Source: Dendrophyllia cribrosa (Eukaryota > Cnidaria > Anthozoa > Scleractinia > Dendrophylliidae). Taken from it: a DNA stretch of 64,000 bases. The position numbers and the translations under genes are program-made. The stretch is from assembly GCA_024195265.1 (NCBI GenBank), contig JAJLRJ010000005.1, positions 16,791,536-16,855,535 on the forward strand, in the 5' to 3' direction. The notes below the pieces were generated by a model, which saw only the letters and a list, made by a program, of their open reading frames with translations, ran no database searches and had not been told where the DNA came from. This document shows, one piece after another, positions 1 through 12,318 of this stretch. How positions within the stretch are numbered: the first letter of the stretch is position 1; each line of letters starts with the position of its first letter.

Positions 1-840
1 CAAATCTTGTTGGTAACCAGGTATTCTCCTGTCAAAATATTCTTAAATAGTCTGTGGTACAGCGATCGCTTTTAATCGATAGGAGATCAATTATGGAAGA
101 ATTGAAAGGCCACAACATAAGAAACTTAAAAGTGGCAAGGCGCGCTAAAACGAGCAATGAAAGCGATCCGATTGCAACATAAAAATTAGACTCTAGACAA
201 CTCGTCTCATTTTTGCAGTGATTTTGGGCCTGAAAATCTGCAAAAAGCGCGCCTTGAAAGCTGGTTTTAAAATAAAAATATATTCATAAATAACATATGT
301 AGAAATTTAATAAAAATAATCAGACTCAATTTTTTTGTCTGTATTCATTATTTAATAATGATTGTTACAGTATGTACATGTCTACATTACTATTTACAAT
401 CATGTGCATAACAATTGCTCTACTTTCTTTACAGTGCAGGCTTCACATTAAATATTTACTTACAGTTTTTGTACATATATCAGAAAATTATGTTAAAATT
501 TACAAGAGGTACATACAAACGCTTTCTTTTACTTTGTGATATTTATAGGGAAAAAATTCTAGCAGTTCCAACACTTTATTTTGCCAATGAACCACTGAAA
601 GTTAAAGTTGTTTGACATAAAAAGACTGAATGAATAATCATGTCATCTTCAGGAAATGACTAAAACTGCCTTTATCAAAGCACATGTAACTTACACCATT
701 GTGCAGGAAATATACTTCCCACCATGAAACATCACTGGAAATACAAAGGGGGATGGGGGGGGTGGGGGAGAGGGTCTCTAAAACCAAAGTTTTCAAATAC
801 AATAATTTATTAAGTGTCAATGTATTTAGGATGAAAGTGC
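1..840. other. AT-rich stretch without a supported gene
   Basis: I see no coding exon, RNA gene or clear transposon end here. An 11-base inverted pair (AAGGCGCGC-like) lies near 138-148 and 247-258. Short ORFs at 415-615 and 699-956 look like chance reading frames. Confidence 0.4.
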
Positions 841-1080
841 CAATAGTCCATTTTACAGTTGTCTTCTTAGTGTCCTGGCCTTTGAGTGGAAGCAAGGCTG
901 AAGGTGACCTTGCTATGATACAGACCTTGGAGCTTTTCAGATGTAAGTTTAGCTAGTTAGCATGAGAAAAACATTAACATATGAAAGGCAGAAAGGTTTG
1001 TATCAAAGCAAGGTCACCTTCAGCCTCGCTTCCACTCAAAGGTATGGTCACCAAGCACACAACTGTAAAAAGGACTATTG
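841..1080. mobile_element. MITE, family 1, copy 1
   Basis: The two ends are long inverted repeats beginning CAATAGTCC and ending GGACTATTG, with arms of roughly 80 bp around a short AT-rich centre. A second copy with the same arms and the same centre (TTTAGCTAGTTAGCA) lies at 45300-45542, which shows this is a dispersed family. No coding capacity is seen. I could not identify a clean target-site duplication. Confidence 0.8.
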
Positions 1081-1904
1081 GGGGTCACAATGTAAATAGG
1101 AGAAAGCAACATCTCACATTGAACATATAAACATTTTAAAAATCCAAACTGGAAGGAGGCAAGCCAGTTGCCTATACACAATTGTGGCCAAGAAGTTAAA
1201 CTTGGGTCTACCGTGAACAACTCCATCCCTTTGTGGGAAGGATACTTTCTGAAGGAACATGATGACAGGGACATTCCACTTTTTAGCCGCACCCCCTCCC
1301 CCCAAGGAAGGCATGTTTTTGCAAGGGAGGGTTGACAAAAAATCAACCCTTCGAATTTCATTTTTCAAAGGGCGCGGACAATAAATTGAGGGTTCGGATT
1401 CCTGCCATCTTTAGGGGTGGGTGGGTGGGTGGGGATAACAAATGGAACATCCCACAGCTATCGAAGCACAATTTTTGTGCAAGTCAAGGCTATGCAATGA
1501 CAGTAATTGAATAATAATAAGAATAAAATAATCTGAAAGCAACAACAGTATCTGCAGGCAATATTTTGGGACCATTTTTAATACTAATATCAAAAAGTGA
1601 TTTTTATCTCGTTAATGCGCTTGCGCGTAAACGAGATGTACGATTCACTACGAAAAAAAGGGGCAAAAGTTGTTAACAAAGGTTCTTTGTTTAGTTTGTT
1701 AACATTTGTCCGGGGGGGGTTACTTATTTCTTTTTTATAGAAGCTATATTAGGGCACCGAGGATATGGTTGGTTAAACAGGTTAGGATTTCAAGAAGTGC
1801 GTCACATACCGCCACTAAAATTTTTGAGGGGCACCCCCGGACCTATTGTTAATTTCCCTAGGGTATTGAATTGAACTTGTTATGTCTTACGTTACGTTAC
1901 CACA
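1081..1904. other. Non-coding stretch with a short hairpin
   Basis: No gene is supported. A hairpin with the arm ATCTCGTTAATGCGC and its near complement lies at about 1604-1640. A short segment at 1815-1850 (AAATTTTTGAGGGGCAC) resembles transposon-internal sequence seen around 27220. Confidence 0.35.
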
Positions 1905-2660
1905 AAGGTATTACAGTTCTTAGAGCTATGACCTCACCACAAGGGTATTACAGTTCTTATTTACAGTGAGTTGCGCTTTGACATTTTTCGCGTACAGTTC
2001 TTATTTACAGTGATTTGGGTGAGTTGCGCTTTGACATTTTCCGCGCTCGACGAAGCTAAGAAATTTCACCCTGTATCTTTGTTTGCTTTTTGAGGTTAAT
2101 AGCTGACATTTTCCGCGCTCGACGAGGCTAAGAAATTTCACCTTGTATGTTTGTCCGCTTTCTGAGGTTTATACGCGGGTTTATAGCAGAGTTGTTTTAC
2201 AAATGCTTTAGAGCTATGACCTCATCGCCTGACAGATTGTTTCTTATCTTGGATTTATTGTTTTTGTGGTTTTAAGCACTTAAATAGAAAATTCATTGAT
2301 AGAAAATTCTAAAAATTGGCAGAAATGTTCTGCGATACCTTGTCTACTCGGGAAGATTAACCGCGAGGAGCGATTTTTGAAGTCGCTTAGCGAGTGACAA
2401 GTGGAAATGTCGTGAAAAGAAAAATTGTCAGGAATGTTCTGCGATACGTTGTGTACCCGGGATGACTAACCCTGAAGAGCGATTTTTCAAGTCGTTAGCT
2501 AGTTACAACCGGAAAGGGATGACTAACCCTGAAGAGCGATTTTTCAAGTCGCTTAGCGAGTGACAACCGGAAATGTTCGTGAAAAGAAAAATTGTGAGGA
2601 ATGTTCTGCGATACGTTGTGTACTCGAGATGACTAACCGTGAAGAGCAAAAGAGTTGGTT
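1905..2660. repeat. Degenerate tandem duplications
   Basis: Segments are repeated side by side. A block holding GCGCTTTGACATTTT and GACGAGGCTAAGAAATTTCA is repeated between 1930 and 2165. A second set of about 115 bp carrying GCGATTTTTCAAGTCGCTTA recurs about three times between 2318 and 2660, one copy being shortened. No ORF spans the region. It could be an array inside an old LTR or satellite; the exact unit length was judged by eye. Confidence 0.65.
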
Positions 2661-3600
2661 TTCCAATTTGCTTGAAGTTAAGCGAGTCGATCAGCTTAAT
2701 TGAGTTAAACTCTAGTTAAATTTAAGCCACCAAAGCAGGTAGCTTAAGCGAGTCGGCAATTAATTTTAGACAATAAGAAGCAACTTGTGGTCATTTATCT
2801 GACAAGGCTGTCAAATCGGAAATAAAACACGCGTTCTATTTTCATGCGTCGCTCGTGAAGGGGCCTAATTTGATTGTATTATACAATGGATTTGCTTTTC
2901 TGCAAAATTAACGTTAATGTCCCTTTTCAGTAGTCATTGGAATACTGAATCATTCCTATTACGGTTTGATTATTAAAGAGAAATTTCAATTTTGAATGGT
3001 TATTAAATGTTGAGGTGTCATGATTATGCAATAGTATGCAAGAGAGGTGAGATTTTGCGTATTCAGCTAACTAAAAATGTTCCCGTTTGATTGTGCAAGA
3101 GTATGGATTTGGCTTTTGTTCTATTTTGGAACACTGAATCATTGCCATTACGGTTTGATTATGCAATAGTATGCAAAAGACGTAATAACTTTGCTGATTT
3201 AGTTAACAAAAGTTTATCAAGCAAGCATTAAAAGCGATTTCAGCGTGTTGATTTTTTTTTAAAGGAAAAATATTGGCACTATATGGGAGCTAATTGACAA
3301 AACAAACAAAAAGACAATGTATTATTTTAGTGGCAAGCAAGACAGAGAAAACGTTCTCCGCTTATAAAAAGAAGAGGAATATCAATCAGTCGGTGTGTTA
3401 TTCTCATCACATTCAAATCGTGAAGCGGACAAGACAGATACCTTAGAGTGCTCAACGTAGCTTTATCGCATTGAAATCCTAACGCAAGAGAGTTGCCTTA
3501 GAGTGCTCAACGTAGCTCAATTAGCAAAGAATATAGCAGACTTAAAGCAAGAAAATATATATTGAAATCTATTATTTCGTAAAACAAAATTATCGATTGT
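2661..3600. repeat. Duplicated, promoter-like non-coding block
   Basis: A segment with TTACGGTTTGATTAT and GCAATAGTATGCAA occurs at about 2936-3035 and again at about 3120-3185. Further on, the 22 bp beginning CCTTAGAGTGCTCAACGTAG occurs twice (about 3440 and 3497). A TATAAAA sits at 3363-3369. Repeats, TATA box and lack of ORFs together would fit a solo LTR, but I could not find matching TG...CA ends with a duplication, so this is only a suggestion. Confidence 0.35.
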
Positions 3601-4362
3601 TCATAATGGTTGCTTTTGATGCTTCAGGCGGCACACACCTACCCTTAATTGTCGGGAGTACTCCCCCCCCCCCCCCCCCCCCCCCAGAATATGTATCAAC
3701 AATTCACTTCCAAAAAACACGCTTTTTCCAATTCTATATTACCTTAGGTTATTGCATATTCACTGCCTTCCTAAATTTTAGACTTGCCACAAGTGTACTG
3801 CGAAGCCCACAAGAGAGTTACGAAACTACGAAAGCTATCCGTTTGAGTGAGTGAGTGTAACAATAGAATCCAATCCCACAACGAACTCTGCCGATTTTGA
3901 CCCGATATTCCCCGATCTTAACTCCTTTTTTGTTTTGGAACCTCGTCGGTTGTTCAACGTTTGTCGAGGATAGCTTCGAATGGCCCGAATCGAATGTTCC
4001 CTCAGAAGACTATCTGATTTCTAACAAATATGGCCGCCCGTGAACTCCACGCTTTCATTTTGTAGACGTTCATTTTGCATAACCGGAATAAAAGCACGCC
4101 TTTTAAGACTTCGAAATGGAAAGAAAAAGTCCTTTAGAAGATTTTTATGCCTTTGTAGTGGTGGTTTGAGAGCTGAAAGCGATGAAATTTGTCACAAGTG
4201 AGGACATGTCTTCTTTCAGAATTTATACTCGAAGCGGCAGACTTTACTAAGAATTTTCAAGCATTCCTGGAAAACTACGGTAAAGAAAGTCACATTTTTT
4301 AATGTCCATTTACTTTGTAAGAAACATTTCATAGATTGTTTCTTTGTCTTATTAGTAGCTTT
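3601..4362. other. Non-coding stretch with poly-C tract
   Basis: A run of about 24 C lies near 3662-3685. The short ORF across it encodes a proline run and is not credible. I see nothing else. Confidence 0.4.
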
Positions 4363-4373
4363 TGACAAATATT

Positions 4374-4556
4374 ATACCATGCGCGATTTAGGGGTAACAC
4401 TTATTCTTTTGTTAAAACAATAGAATATTAGAGCACAAAAGAACGACAATACAATAGAATACAATACCATAGAATATATTAGAATACATAATTTTACCTA
4501 ATACAATGAATGTGTACAATGTACAATAGAGCTAACACCCTAAATCGGGCATCATA
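4374..4556. mobile_element. Small MITE with 11-bp target duplication
   Basis: The ends are imperfect inverted repeats (GCGATTTAGGGGTAACAC against the complement of GCTAACACCCTAAATCGGGC). The direct repeat TGACAAATATT flanks the element at 4363-4373 and 4557-4567. An 11-base duplication fits the Mutator-like group (9-11 bp). The interior is AT-rich and non-coding. Confidence 0.75.
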
Positions 4557-4567
4557 TGACAAATATT

Positions 4568-5454
4568 TAGAAAACTTGACCACAATCGGTCGAGCGAGAA
4601 ATTCGCCAGATGCTGAACAAATTTGCGTGGCCGACAGTTTCCTTGATGCGATAATTTGATGCGTTTTCCTCTTGAGACTAAACTAAATTGGATAAGAATG
4701 GCATTCTATATACACATGAAAAGTCGGAAATTTTAGAAAACACTAGATATAATAAAGTAGGTTGCTGAATTTAAATATTATTTTGTGATGTTTATAATAT
4801 AATTCGCAGACGCTAGCGCTGCAATTAGGATAAACAAATCGCTAAGCCTTCCGGAAGCAGAAAATCACTGAGCGTTTAACTCTTTTATTCAAGGGAAAGA
4901 CATTTTCATTCAAGGAAATATTGTGTATTTGCGACAACACTTTGAATAAACTATGAAGCCAGGAAAAACTAATACATGGCAAAATCAAAGCAGTTATTAG
5001 GAACTAGAAAAATTTCACTTCCATTTAGTCATGAAATCACGGGGGGGGGGGGGGGGGGGGGGGGGGGGTTCATGATGCGTCACGCAATATTTATTTTTAA
5101 AATGTTTCACCAATTTATAGCACTCGTCACCACGGTTTTGAAAATTATAAAAACAAAATCTTCTGAATGCGATTACATGTATTTTTTTTTCTCATTACCT
5201 GTAAATTTAGGGCTTCCAAAACTTTATTGCAAATCCGGGCAGGAGAGGGGGGGTCTCTCGGCTTGGAAATCCAGGGGGCAAGGGGGGGGGGGGGGGGGGG
5301 GTAGGAAATCCTACGATAATCTAAGTAATAACAGGCGCAGTAAGCTACATGCAGTCATAGACTGCCTATTTTTTTATTAACCTCACCTTCTAACGCATTA
5401 ACGAGATGGCTTGAAGAGCCCTTTGATTAAATATAGTTGAACTTCATCCCCGGG
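4568..5454. other. Non-coding stretch with two poly-G tracts
   Basis: G runs of about 28 (5041-5068) and about 20 (5282-5301) dominate this stretch. The ORF spanning them encodes only glycine runs and is rejected. No transposon end was recognised. Confidence 0.4.
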
Positions 5455-5760
5455 CTTCCTCCTCGTTCAAAATAGTGGTGCGGAGAAACCGCTATTGACA
5501 AGCCTGCCAAAATACTCTAAGAATCATGTTTTGTCATGTAACACAATTATGATAAAATGTCGCAATGAAATGTTGTCTTTAGAGGTATGTTTCAGCCATT
5601 GACCTCCAGAATAGTTTCTTGTAAGCTGTAACCCTTTTTCTAGTAGAACAAAAGTATTTCATCAGGGATAATGTGAAAAAATACTCCATGATTCTTGGAG
5701 TATTTTTGTACTCTTGTTCAAGGGTTTCTCTCAGTCATTATTTTGAACAAGGAGAGGTTG
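5455..5760. mobile_element. Foldback/MITE-like inverted repeat
   Basis: CTCGTTCAAAATA near 5463 is mirrored by TATTTTGAACAAGGAG near 5738. An inner pair (AATACTCTAAGAATCATG near 5513 against CATGATTCTTGGAGTATT near 5687) extends the arms. No ORF and no clear target duplication. Confidence 0.6.
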
Positions 5761-5941
5761 GGACCAGATTGAAAATAGTAAACTGGAAGTAAAAAAATCA
5801 GAGTAAATTTGGCTTTTTAGATTAATTGCTTTATGCAAGGGGGAGATTTTTTGCAACATTAAATTCATCCCAGTGTAAGCAATTAATGGTAATCATTCAT
5901 GGAAACTCATCACATTCATCAAAGAAAATAAATTAACTTAT

Positions 5942-7055
5942 TTAAGGTGGCTCGATGGTGTTTTTTTCTGTGCCGACCACTCTTTTTCAATCACGTATTT
6001 GGATATCTTATTCAGTATTTACCTAAATACTCATGGCACACACTTACTAGGGAAAAATTGAAGTTTCCATTTCAGTTGTATTTTTTGCGATCGAAGCGTC
6101 CTTGGCAACGATACGTTGCTAGGCGTAGTTTTACTTGTGAGGCCGCCGTCGGCCTGTATGAGAAATTTTGGTAACTCGCTCTTGGGGACTGAAAGAGTAC
6201 CACAATGCACACATTTTAATCAAGCGTTTTGGTTCCGCCCGTGCTAGACTGGAATTCGCGTGCAGGTGTCATTTCAGAACAATGAAATATGCAGAATAGA
6301 TCATGAATTGTAAACATCTCGGAGAACAAGAAATCTCTGAAAATACTAGCGCGCATGTTACCAACTCGACGTTCAGCGTACAAGTCTCACAGCATTTCAA
6401 CCAACACGAAATTTGGAGACTAAGTAAAAGAAGGTCCAAATTTATAGTTTGCTTATTCTTGGGAAATTCTATCTCAGATTTTTAAAATAAGCGAGGTCAT
6501 AAGATTCTCTGCTCGTTTGTTGCAAAAACATCGTAAATTTCGATTATTATAACTCGGCACAGGGAAAAATCCAAAACCGTCAATCCGCCAAAAGAGCCAA
6601 ACAAATAAGGTACAATAGTTGTTCTTATGAATGAGTAAAGTTGAAATCGGCATTAGGTCCTCGATCTCTCAGTTTGGGGTGAAATACAACAAACTTTGAT
6701 ATTTTACCAAATTTAACCCTAAAATAAGTAAACTCGCGCCATTCAAAAATCCTCTCACAGAAGTTAACCAAACTTGGCTAAAATGTGTGCATTGTGGTAC
6801 TCTTTCAGTCCCCAAGAGCGAGTTACCAAAATTTCTCATACAGGCCGACGGCGGCCTCACAAGTAAAACTACGCCTAGCAACGTATCGTTGCCAAGGACG
6901 CTTCGATCGCAAAAAATACAACTGAAATGGAAACTTCAATTTTTCCCTAGTAAGTGTGTGCCATGAGTATTTAGGTAAATACTGAATAAGATATCCAAAT
7001 ACGTGATTGAAAAAGAGTGGTCGGCACAGAAAAAAACACCATCGAGCCACCTTAA
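5942..7055. mobile_element. TTAA-flanked TIR transposon, perfect 273-bp TIRs
   Basis: The first 273 bases (5942-6214) and the last 273 (6783-7055) appear to be exact inverted copies, beginning TTAAGGTGGCTCGATGG. Their reading frames give the same 75-residue translation on opposite strands. TTAA at both ends fits a TTAA target duplication as in piggyBac-type elements, though the TTAA may instead be part of the end. The 570-bp centre has no transposase, so the element is non-autonomous. Exact identity of the arms suggests a recent insertion or gene conversion. Confidence 0.85.
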
Positions 7056-7313
7056 ATCACCCACTACCTTAAGCAATGTGGACCTTAATCTCTATTCATT
7101 TAAAATGGTGAAATGACTCAAAACAACTTAATACAATATTGTTATTATACAAATCATGTATGGTTATCAATGACAGACAGAGAGAGAGGGAGGGAATGAA
7201 ATCAGATCAGATAAGATAGAGAGAGAGAATATATAGAAAGACAAATAAGCACCTCCCCTCAAATAATAGGTGCCCCCATCAGCTAAATTTAAAGAAAAGT
7301 GCATTCCCTCAAA
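7056..7313. other. Non-coding, purine-rich simple sequence
   Basis: A GAGAGA-type low-complexity block lies at about 7175-7235. It is probably the 3' flank of the minus-strand mini-gene that ends at 7314. Confidence 0.4.
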
Positions 7314-7728
7314 TTAGCACTTGCATGTCATCTGATCTGTTTGAAGTTCTGAAAACAACTCAGATGCAAAAATAGAAAACAGCTTCTGACGGAAACACAG
7401 GCACTTCTTGCAACGCTTCTTCTGTTTCAAATAAAGAGTAAAAATTTTATGTAAAGGTAAAAAAACAAAAACAAAACTAAAATTAATTTCAAAAGGAGCG
7501 AAATTACTTATATCACTTTAAGCTTAATATAAGGAATTGACGTGAAGTTTATCTTACCTCCTTCGGTTGACAGGATCGCCGCGGCTGAACTTTCATCGTC
7601 CCCAGACACTCAGCTGGAGCTCTCCTTATCTTGTGGTAGCACTTTCTGCACAACGTTTTCCCTCCCAACCCAACATATCTCCTTTTGGAACGAGTTGCTC
7701 CGCATTCAGTGCATTTGTTGCAAAACAT
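7314..7728 (-). CDS. Two-exon mini-gene with GATA-type zinc-finger spacing
   Basis: Exon 1 is 7728-7558 (57 codons) and exon 2 is 7421-7314 (35 codons plus TAA). The donor GAG/GTAAGA and an acceptor ending GAAACAG are in phase 0, giving 92 residues. Residues 6-30 read C-x2-C-x17-C-x2-C (CTECGATRS... then LCRKC), exactly the cysteine spacing of GATA fingers, followed by a basic stretch. Exon 2 starts with basic, cysteine-containing KKRCKKCLC. The canonical WRR of GATA factors is RRY-like here. A tract ending TTTCTTTATAG lies just upstream of the ATG, so a 5' exon may exist; ATGGCGGCC near 7963 on the same strand could mark a promoter region. It is too short to be an ordinary GATA factor. It could be a small DNA-binding protein or the finger exon of a transposase. 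Function is not known. Confidence 0.5.
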
Positions 7729-8135
7729 AATTACTATAAAGAAACAATAAACTTAAATGGTAAGCCGCGGAGGAAAAATTTGCTCGCTCGCAATGGCAAA
7801 GACTTATGCAAAAACAAAAAGATTTCCCGCCCATAAAACACCCCTTGCCATTTCTTTTCCCGCCATTCTGAAAGAAGACGACGCCTGGACATTGCTATTT
7901 TTATCTAAAACTCTAGAACAAGCGATCAAGCAAAGACAAGTTGAAATCTTCCCTTCGGCCGCCATGTTTGTTTATAAGATTTCGCTCGCGCGAGCGTAAG
8001 AGGAACCTGGGTACTAGGGAAAGCATTAACCAATCAGACAAAAGTCTCCTTTGTTGATCACAATAGGACTGCTGCATGAGTCAGGGCATTCTTAGGGCCT
8101 ATTTACACGCTTAAAACATGCTTACGACACAAATT
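7729..8135. other. Probable upstream region of the zinc-finger mini-gene
   Basis: On the minus strand this holds ATGGCGGCC within an upstream ORF of about 52 codons (7963 downwards), and GC-rich GCTCGCGCGAGCG near 7984-7997. Both fit a promoter/5' UTR, but no TATA box or confirmed exon is visible. Confidence 0.3.
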
Positions 8136-9343
8136 AGGGACGGACCATTAGATTTTTGAGGGGGGGGGGGGGGGGGGGGGTTGGGCAAATACCAAAAAAA
8201 AATTCGAGCACGGCCTTGAACTGCCAAAAAAATATCGTGCAAAACAAAAACCCCAGAAAAAAAAATTCCTGCAAAGCTTTATATTTTTAGAACAATATTT
8301 TATATCCAGGAGCAGATGGTCAGAACACAAATAAATCACACTGACGTTGTAGAATGTTAGCGACTTATATGCACTTGGGGAGGATCAAATGTTCTATCTT
8401 TTCATTGGCTTGTTTAGTTTAGCCAATAACAATGGTTTATTTTTGACTCGACGTAAGTTTCTTTGTAGGCTTTTTAGCTGATTTCATAAGCACGTAAGAT
8501 ATTTTCTGACACAAGGAATGGCTCTTTTATAGTTGTAGTGGCATTGTAGGTACATGTATATCTCAATGGATGAGAAATACTTTGTTTATGTGTTGTACAA
8601 CAAGCTTGTAATTGCAGGGGCGCCGCTACCGCTACTGGGCATTTGCCCCACCAACTTTCGACAGCTCAAAATGGCGGTGGGCGGAGATGAATAGTGTAGC
8701 AACATCCTTTGACCAGATCTGATGGCGGGGCGCTTTAATGCATTAGAGTTTGCAAAATAAATATTCCGTTTATTAATCAAAAGCCTACAATTTTAGCATT
8801 GGAGATATTGTGACTGACTTTAGACTGGAGATTGGATATTGTGAACCAAGCATTTCAATACCCCTTGAGTTACTCGGACGTCAGCTATCGGACTCCAGCT
8901 ACCGACAAATCCATCAAACAAATCCATCAATGCTGTGAGTTAGCGTTCGGCCTCTGCCCTAAGAAGGCTCAAGACATATCTACGAACAAACTATGTTACA
9001 AGAAAGATTAAATCATTGCATTATCCAGACATTGCATTAACTGACAAATTGAACATGGCTGATAATGGAAATCAGTTTCTTTCTGCCTCTAATGACAGAG
9101 AAAATCGCTTCGGAAAATTCGTTTCCAAAGCCTTCCCATACTGAAAAGAATTGACAGAGAATATTCGAGTGACAGTCAAATTTACTTTGAACAAACAACC
9201 AAAATGGAGTTACACCCAAGTTTCAGAGAGTGTTTCGTGTACATGTACTTTTCATGAGAATTAAACTGAACTCAAAGCTGGCCTTGGAAACTGTTTCTCC
9301 GGTCTCAGGAACGCTGGAAATAGCATTTCAGAGAGTTTCATTT
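8136..9343 (+). mobile_element. AGGGACGGACC transposon, truncated copy
   Basis: The left end reads AGGGACGGACCATTAGATTT followed by a run of about 20 G and TTGGGCAA. The whole stretch matches, in reverse, the complete copy at 26779-28484. It shares blocks such as ATGCATTAGAGTTTGC, the AAAATGGCGGTGGG segment near 8669, and GGTCTCAGGAACGCTGGAAA near 9301. Similarity stops near 9343, so the right end is missing. No transposase ORF remains. Confidence 0.8.
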
Positions 9344-9633
9344 CAAAAATTTCAAAAATAAGAAATTCGCCGACACGTTTTTGTTGATTATATGTTAGCC
9401 TAGCTTGTGTCCAAATTTGAGGAAAATCGAACAAATTCCCTTTGAGTTGTAGCTCTTTAAAGTGTCCCCTACAAGCGAAAAATTAACTTTGAGAAAACAG
9501 CGCTTAGAAAAACATATCGCTTCATAAACAAACTCCGCCCACAAAAGTTATACCGTCATTCCTCCGTCAATTTTCACTATTTTTCGATAATTTTTTTTGG
9601 GATGAAAGTTCATTCTGTAAACTTTATTTTGAC
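9344..9633. other. Non-coding, between two elements
   Basis: No gene, TIR or repeat is recognised. The stretch may belong to the foldback element that follows. Confidence 0.3.
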
Positions 9634-11158
9634 GAACATTTTTGAGCGGCCGTTTAACTAACTTTCCTTTATTGAATTAGCATGAAACTTATACAAAATA
9701 TTATACATAGTTTAAAGTTTATAAGAGTGTAATAATTTTGTAAATCGCATTAAAAACTGCGGAGTTAAACGAGAAACATTGAAATCACTTGAGTCTAAAT
9801 TCCGAGCGATTGCGATGGCATCTAGAAAAATCAAAACTATTACGATAAATGAGTAGTTTTTTAGTAAAAGATTTTACTATAAAAATTAGCGATAAAAAAT
9901 CACGACGTTTCGACCTCTCCGAGGTCATTTTAAAGTGGATGTAAGAATACAGAATTAGCATAAATATATTACAGTATGAAAAGGCATAAGAATGTAGAGA
10001 GCGCAAAAATGTGGTAAAATATGTAAATATAGGTGATAAAAAAACTAAACTAATTAAATAAATAAAACAAAAGTTAAAAAGACTTTCTAAACAAATAACT
10101 TAGCGCGGATTGAGTCGCACTGTTTGTTCAGTGTTGGCTTGAGTTCTTTGATAAAAAGCATTTCAAAAATAAGACAATCAGATTTGTTCTGACACTTCTT
10201 TAAAATCTTAAAACTTCGCGCAATGTCATTCAAGTCCATATCATGCTGCTCTCTGAGGTGGTTTCCGACTGCCGACCCCTTGTGTTCTTCAATGCGTTGA
10301 TGTAAGTGTCGGCATGTGTAGCCGACATAACCTGCATCACACAGATCACACCGGAAATGGTATACAACGCATTGTTGATTCACAAGGGGCGGCTTGGCTA
10401 AGCCGCCCCTTGTGAAGTTACGCTTCACCTGAATTAATTAATTAAAGCGTCTTTGTGCGCCTTCAACTGTCAAAACACAAAGTCTCAATCGCGTTTTAGG
10501 TGAACTTTATTATTTTATTTGACCATGTTGCAATGTTTCAATTAAGATGAAACTTCGAGACAATGTTGTTCATATTATAAAGAAACGACCATAAAAGTTT
10601 AAAAAAAATCTATCTCGCGGGTTTTGAAATATGTAGAAAAGCGCTAAAACTACAATATCAAGGACTCAGTCAAAAAACTATGGCTTCCTATAGAAAATCG
10701 AATCTCCAAAACTGAAACGATAAACCCTTTCAAACTTTCATAGTTTCATCTCATACACTAAACACAAATTTTGGCGTAAATTTGAGATTGAGAAATTAAA
10801 CTTTTATAAGCTTAATTGAGGAACTTATGGATGTGCTCATACACATGCAAAATCACAAGTTCGAAATGTTTTTCTGATTTACTCAAAATCGGCTTGACAA
10901 AAGTTTCTAATTTTTAGTCATTTTGTTTGCCATATGTCGTAGTTAATCGTAATAGTTTTGATTTTTCTAGATGCCATCGCAATCGCGCAGAATTTAGACT
11001 CAAGTGATTTCAATGTTTCTCATTTATCTCCGCAATTTTAAATGCGATTTACAAAATTATTACACTGTTATAAACTTCAAACTAAGTATAATATTTTTTA
11101 TAAGTTTCATGCTAAATCAATAAAGGAAAGTTAGTTAAACGGGCCGCTCAAAAATGGA
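9634..11158. mobile_element. Foldback element with retroelement fragment in its loop
   Basis: Arms 9634-9846 and 10938-11158 are imperfect inverted repeats; both carry TTTGAGCGGCC-like outer ends and ATTACGAT/ATCGTAAT inner ends. The 1.1-kb loop contains the 3' part of a Penelope-like element (10087-10428) and its hairpin near 9902-9930. The order of events (insertion into a foldback, or capture) cannot be decided by eye. Confidence 0.65.
10087..10428 (-). pseudogene. Penelope-like element fragment: GIY-YIG endonuclease domain
   Basis: About 113 codons are open with no plausible initiator (the frame opens at a GTG after an upstream stop). The translation has the family's endonuclease layout: CVVYHFRCDLC, then GYVGYT in place of GIY-YIG, the conserved arginine in HLHQR, and a later FEMLFIKELKP with the acidic residue and proline. 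It resembles the C-terminus of the intact element at 58362-61637 but is clearly diverged, so it derives from another lineage. The reverse transcriptase is absent. Downstream on the same strand (9902-9930) lies the hairpin GACCTCGGAGAGGTC followed by GAAACGTCG, typical of these 3' regions. Confidence 0.8.
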
Positions 11159-12318
11159 CGGTGCGGCTGCATGGAAACTAGAGGGAAACACCTTAAGCTA
11201 AGATATCCCTCTTAGCATCATCGAAAGATTCGGTAAACATAGCCTTAAACTCTGCTGACGTGGGAGGCCCAGAATGGCCTGCCTTTCTAGACGGATCGGG
11301 CTTATTCGTGTCACCCATCGTCTATAACACAAAACGAAGAAGTAAAGACATTATTAAACAATTTATAATCCAATTTGGCGGACACGTCCACCACGTTGTT
11401 CGAAGCCGGTTTCAATAAACGGCTGAACTCCGCTAACAAGCTCGTTGTAAACGGATAATATATATAGATAGGCTTAGCTTAAAAGCGGAGCTTTCTAAAC
11501 AGAAACGATGATAGTAAGCTTAACTTAGGTGAAAGGTCGGAAGCACAAGAAAAATGAGAATTAAGGTTGGCGACCAGGCTATTTTCCAATTTTAGCAATT
11601 CTCAAAAACAGTATTACGCGACCGTCTGCACAGTACATTTAGACAGCTGACTGCACAAAAGCTTACAAAAACAACTTTTCCTCGGTCTAGAAAAACTATT
11701 ATGACTAATTTCCAAATAAAATACACCTGTTGCGTATCGAAAATTGCCCGGGAAACTGATTTGGAAATAAAAATCTTTGCGCAAGGCAACGCGAGTAAAG
11801 TTAGAACTATAAAATCCAAATCTTGTTTTGTTTACAAAAAATCGTTTTTCAACCTATGTAATGAATGAACAAACACATAAATGGACAACAACATCTTCTC
11901 TTGAAAAATTGTATTCAAATATCCGTTATTTCAAAAAGCGTACCATAAGTGCATCGAGGAGCTATCTGGCTGAGCACATGGCGAAATTCAAGATGTCAAT
12001 CCGACTGAATTTGAGCATGTTTTATAAACATTTGTCCAAAACTAACGAGAACATAAAGAAAAAGTCAATCATAAATTGATATCAACATACAATATCATCT
12101 GTGAATGTACAATATCATCTGTGAAGTCGAGATCTTCAATTTTCATGACAAACTTCCATCGTACCCCAGTGCTGGTCTTGATGAGGGAGGAGGAGAGCGG
12201 AGAACGAGGAAAAAAAGATAGATGGAGAACATGGAATGACATGTGCACTAAGATTACTGTCTATTCAGTACTATCAGTTTAAAAGTCATTGAATCGATAT
12301 AAATTGTTTTTTTCACAG
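11159..12318. other. Non-coding or intronic stretch
   Basis: No convincing exon is seen. A 20-bp tandem duplication (ACAATATCATCTGTGAA) lies at about 12090-12125. The stretch may be the intron upstream of the exon at 12319, but the preceding exon was not found. Confidence 0.35.

Noticed and set aside
3363..3369. TATA box of a host gene
   Set aside because: No downstream exon; the repeats around it suggest a transposon promoter at most.
4976..5380. 134-codon ORF with glycine runs
   Set aside because: Created by two poly-G tracts; no conserved motif or splice signals.
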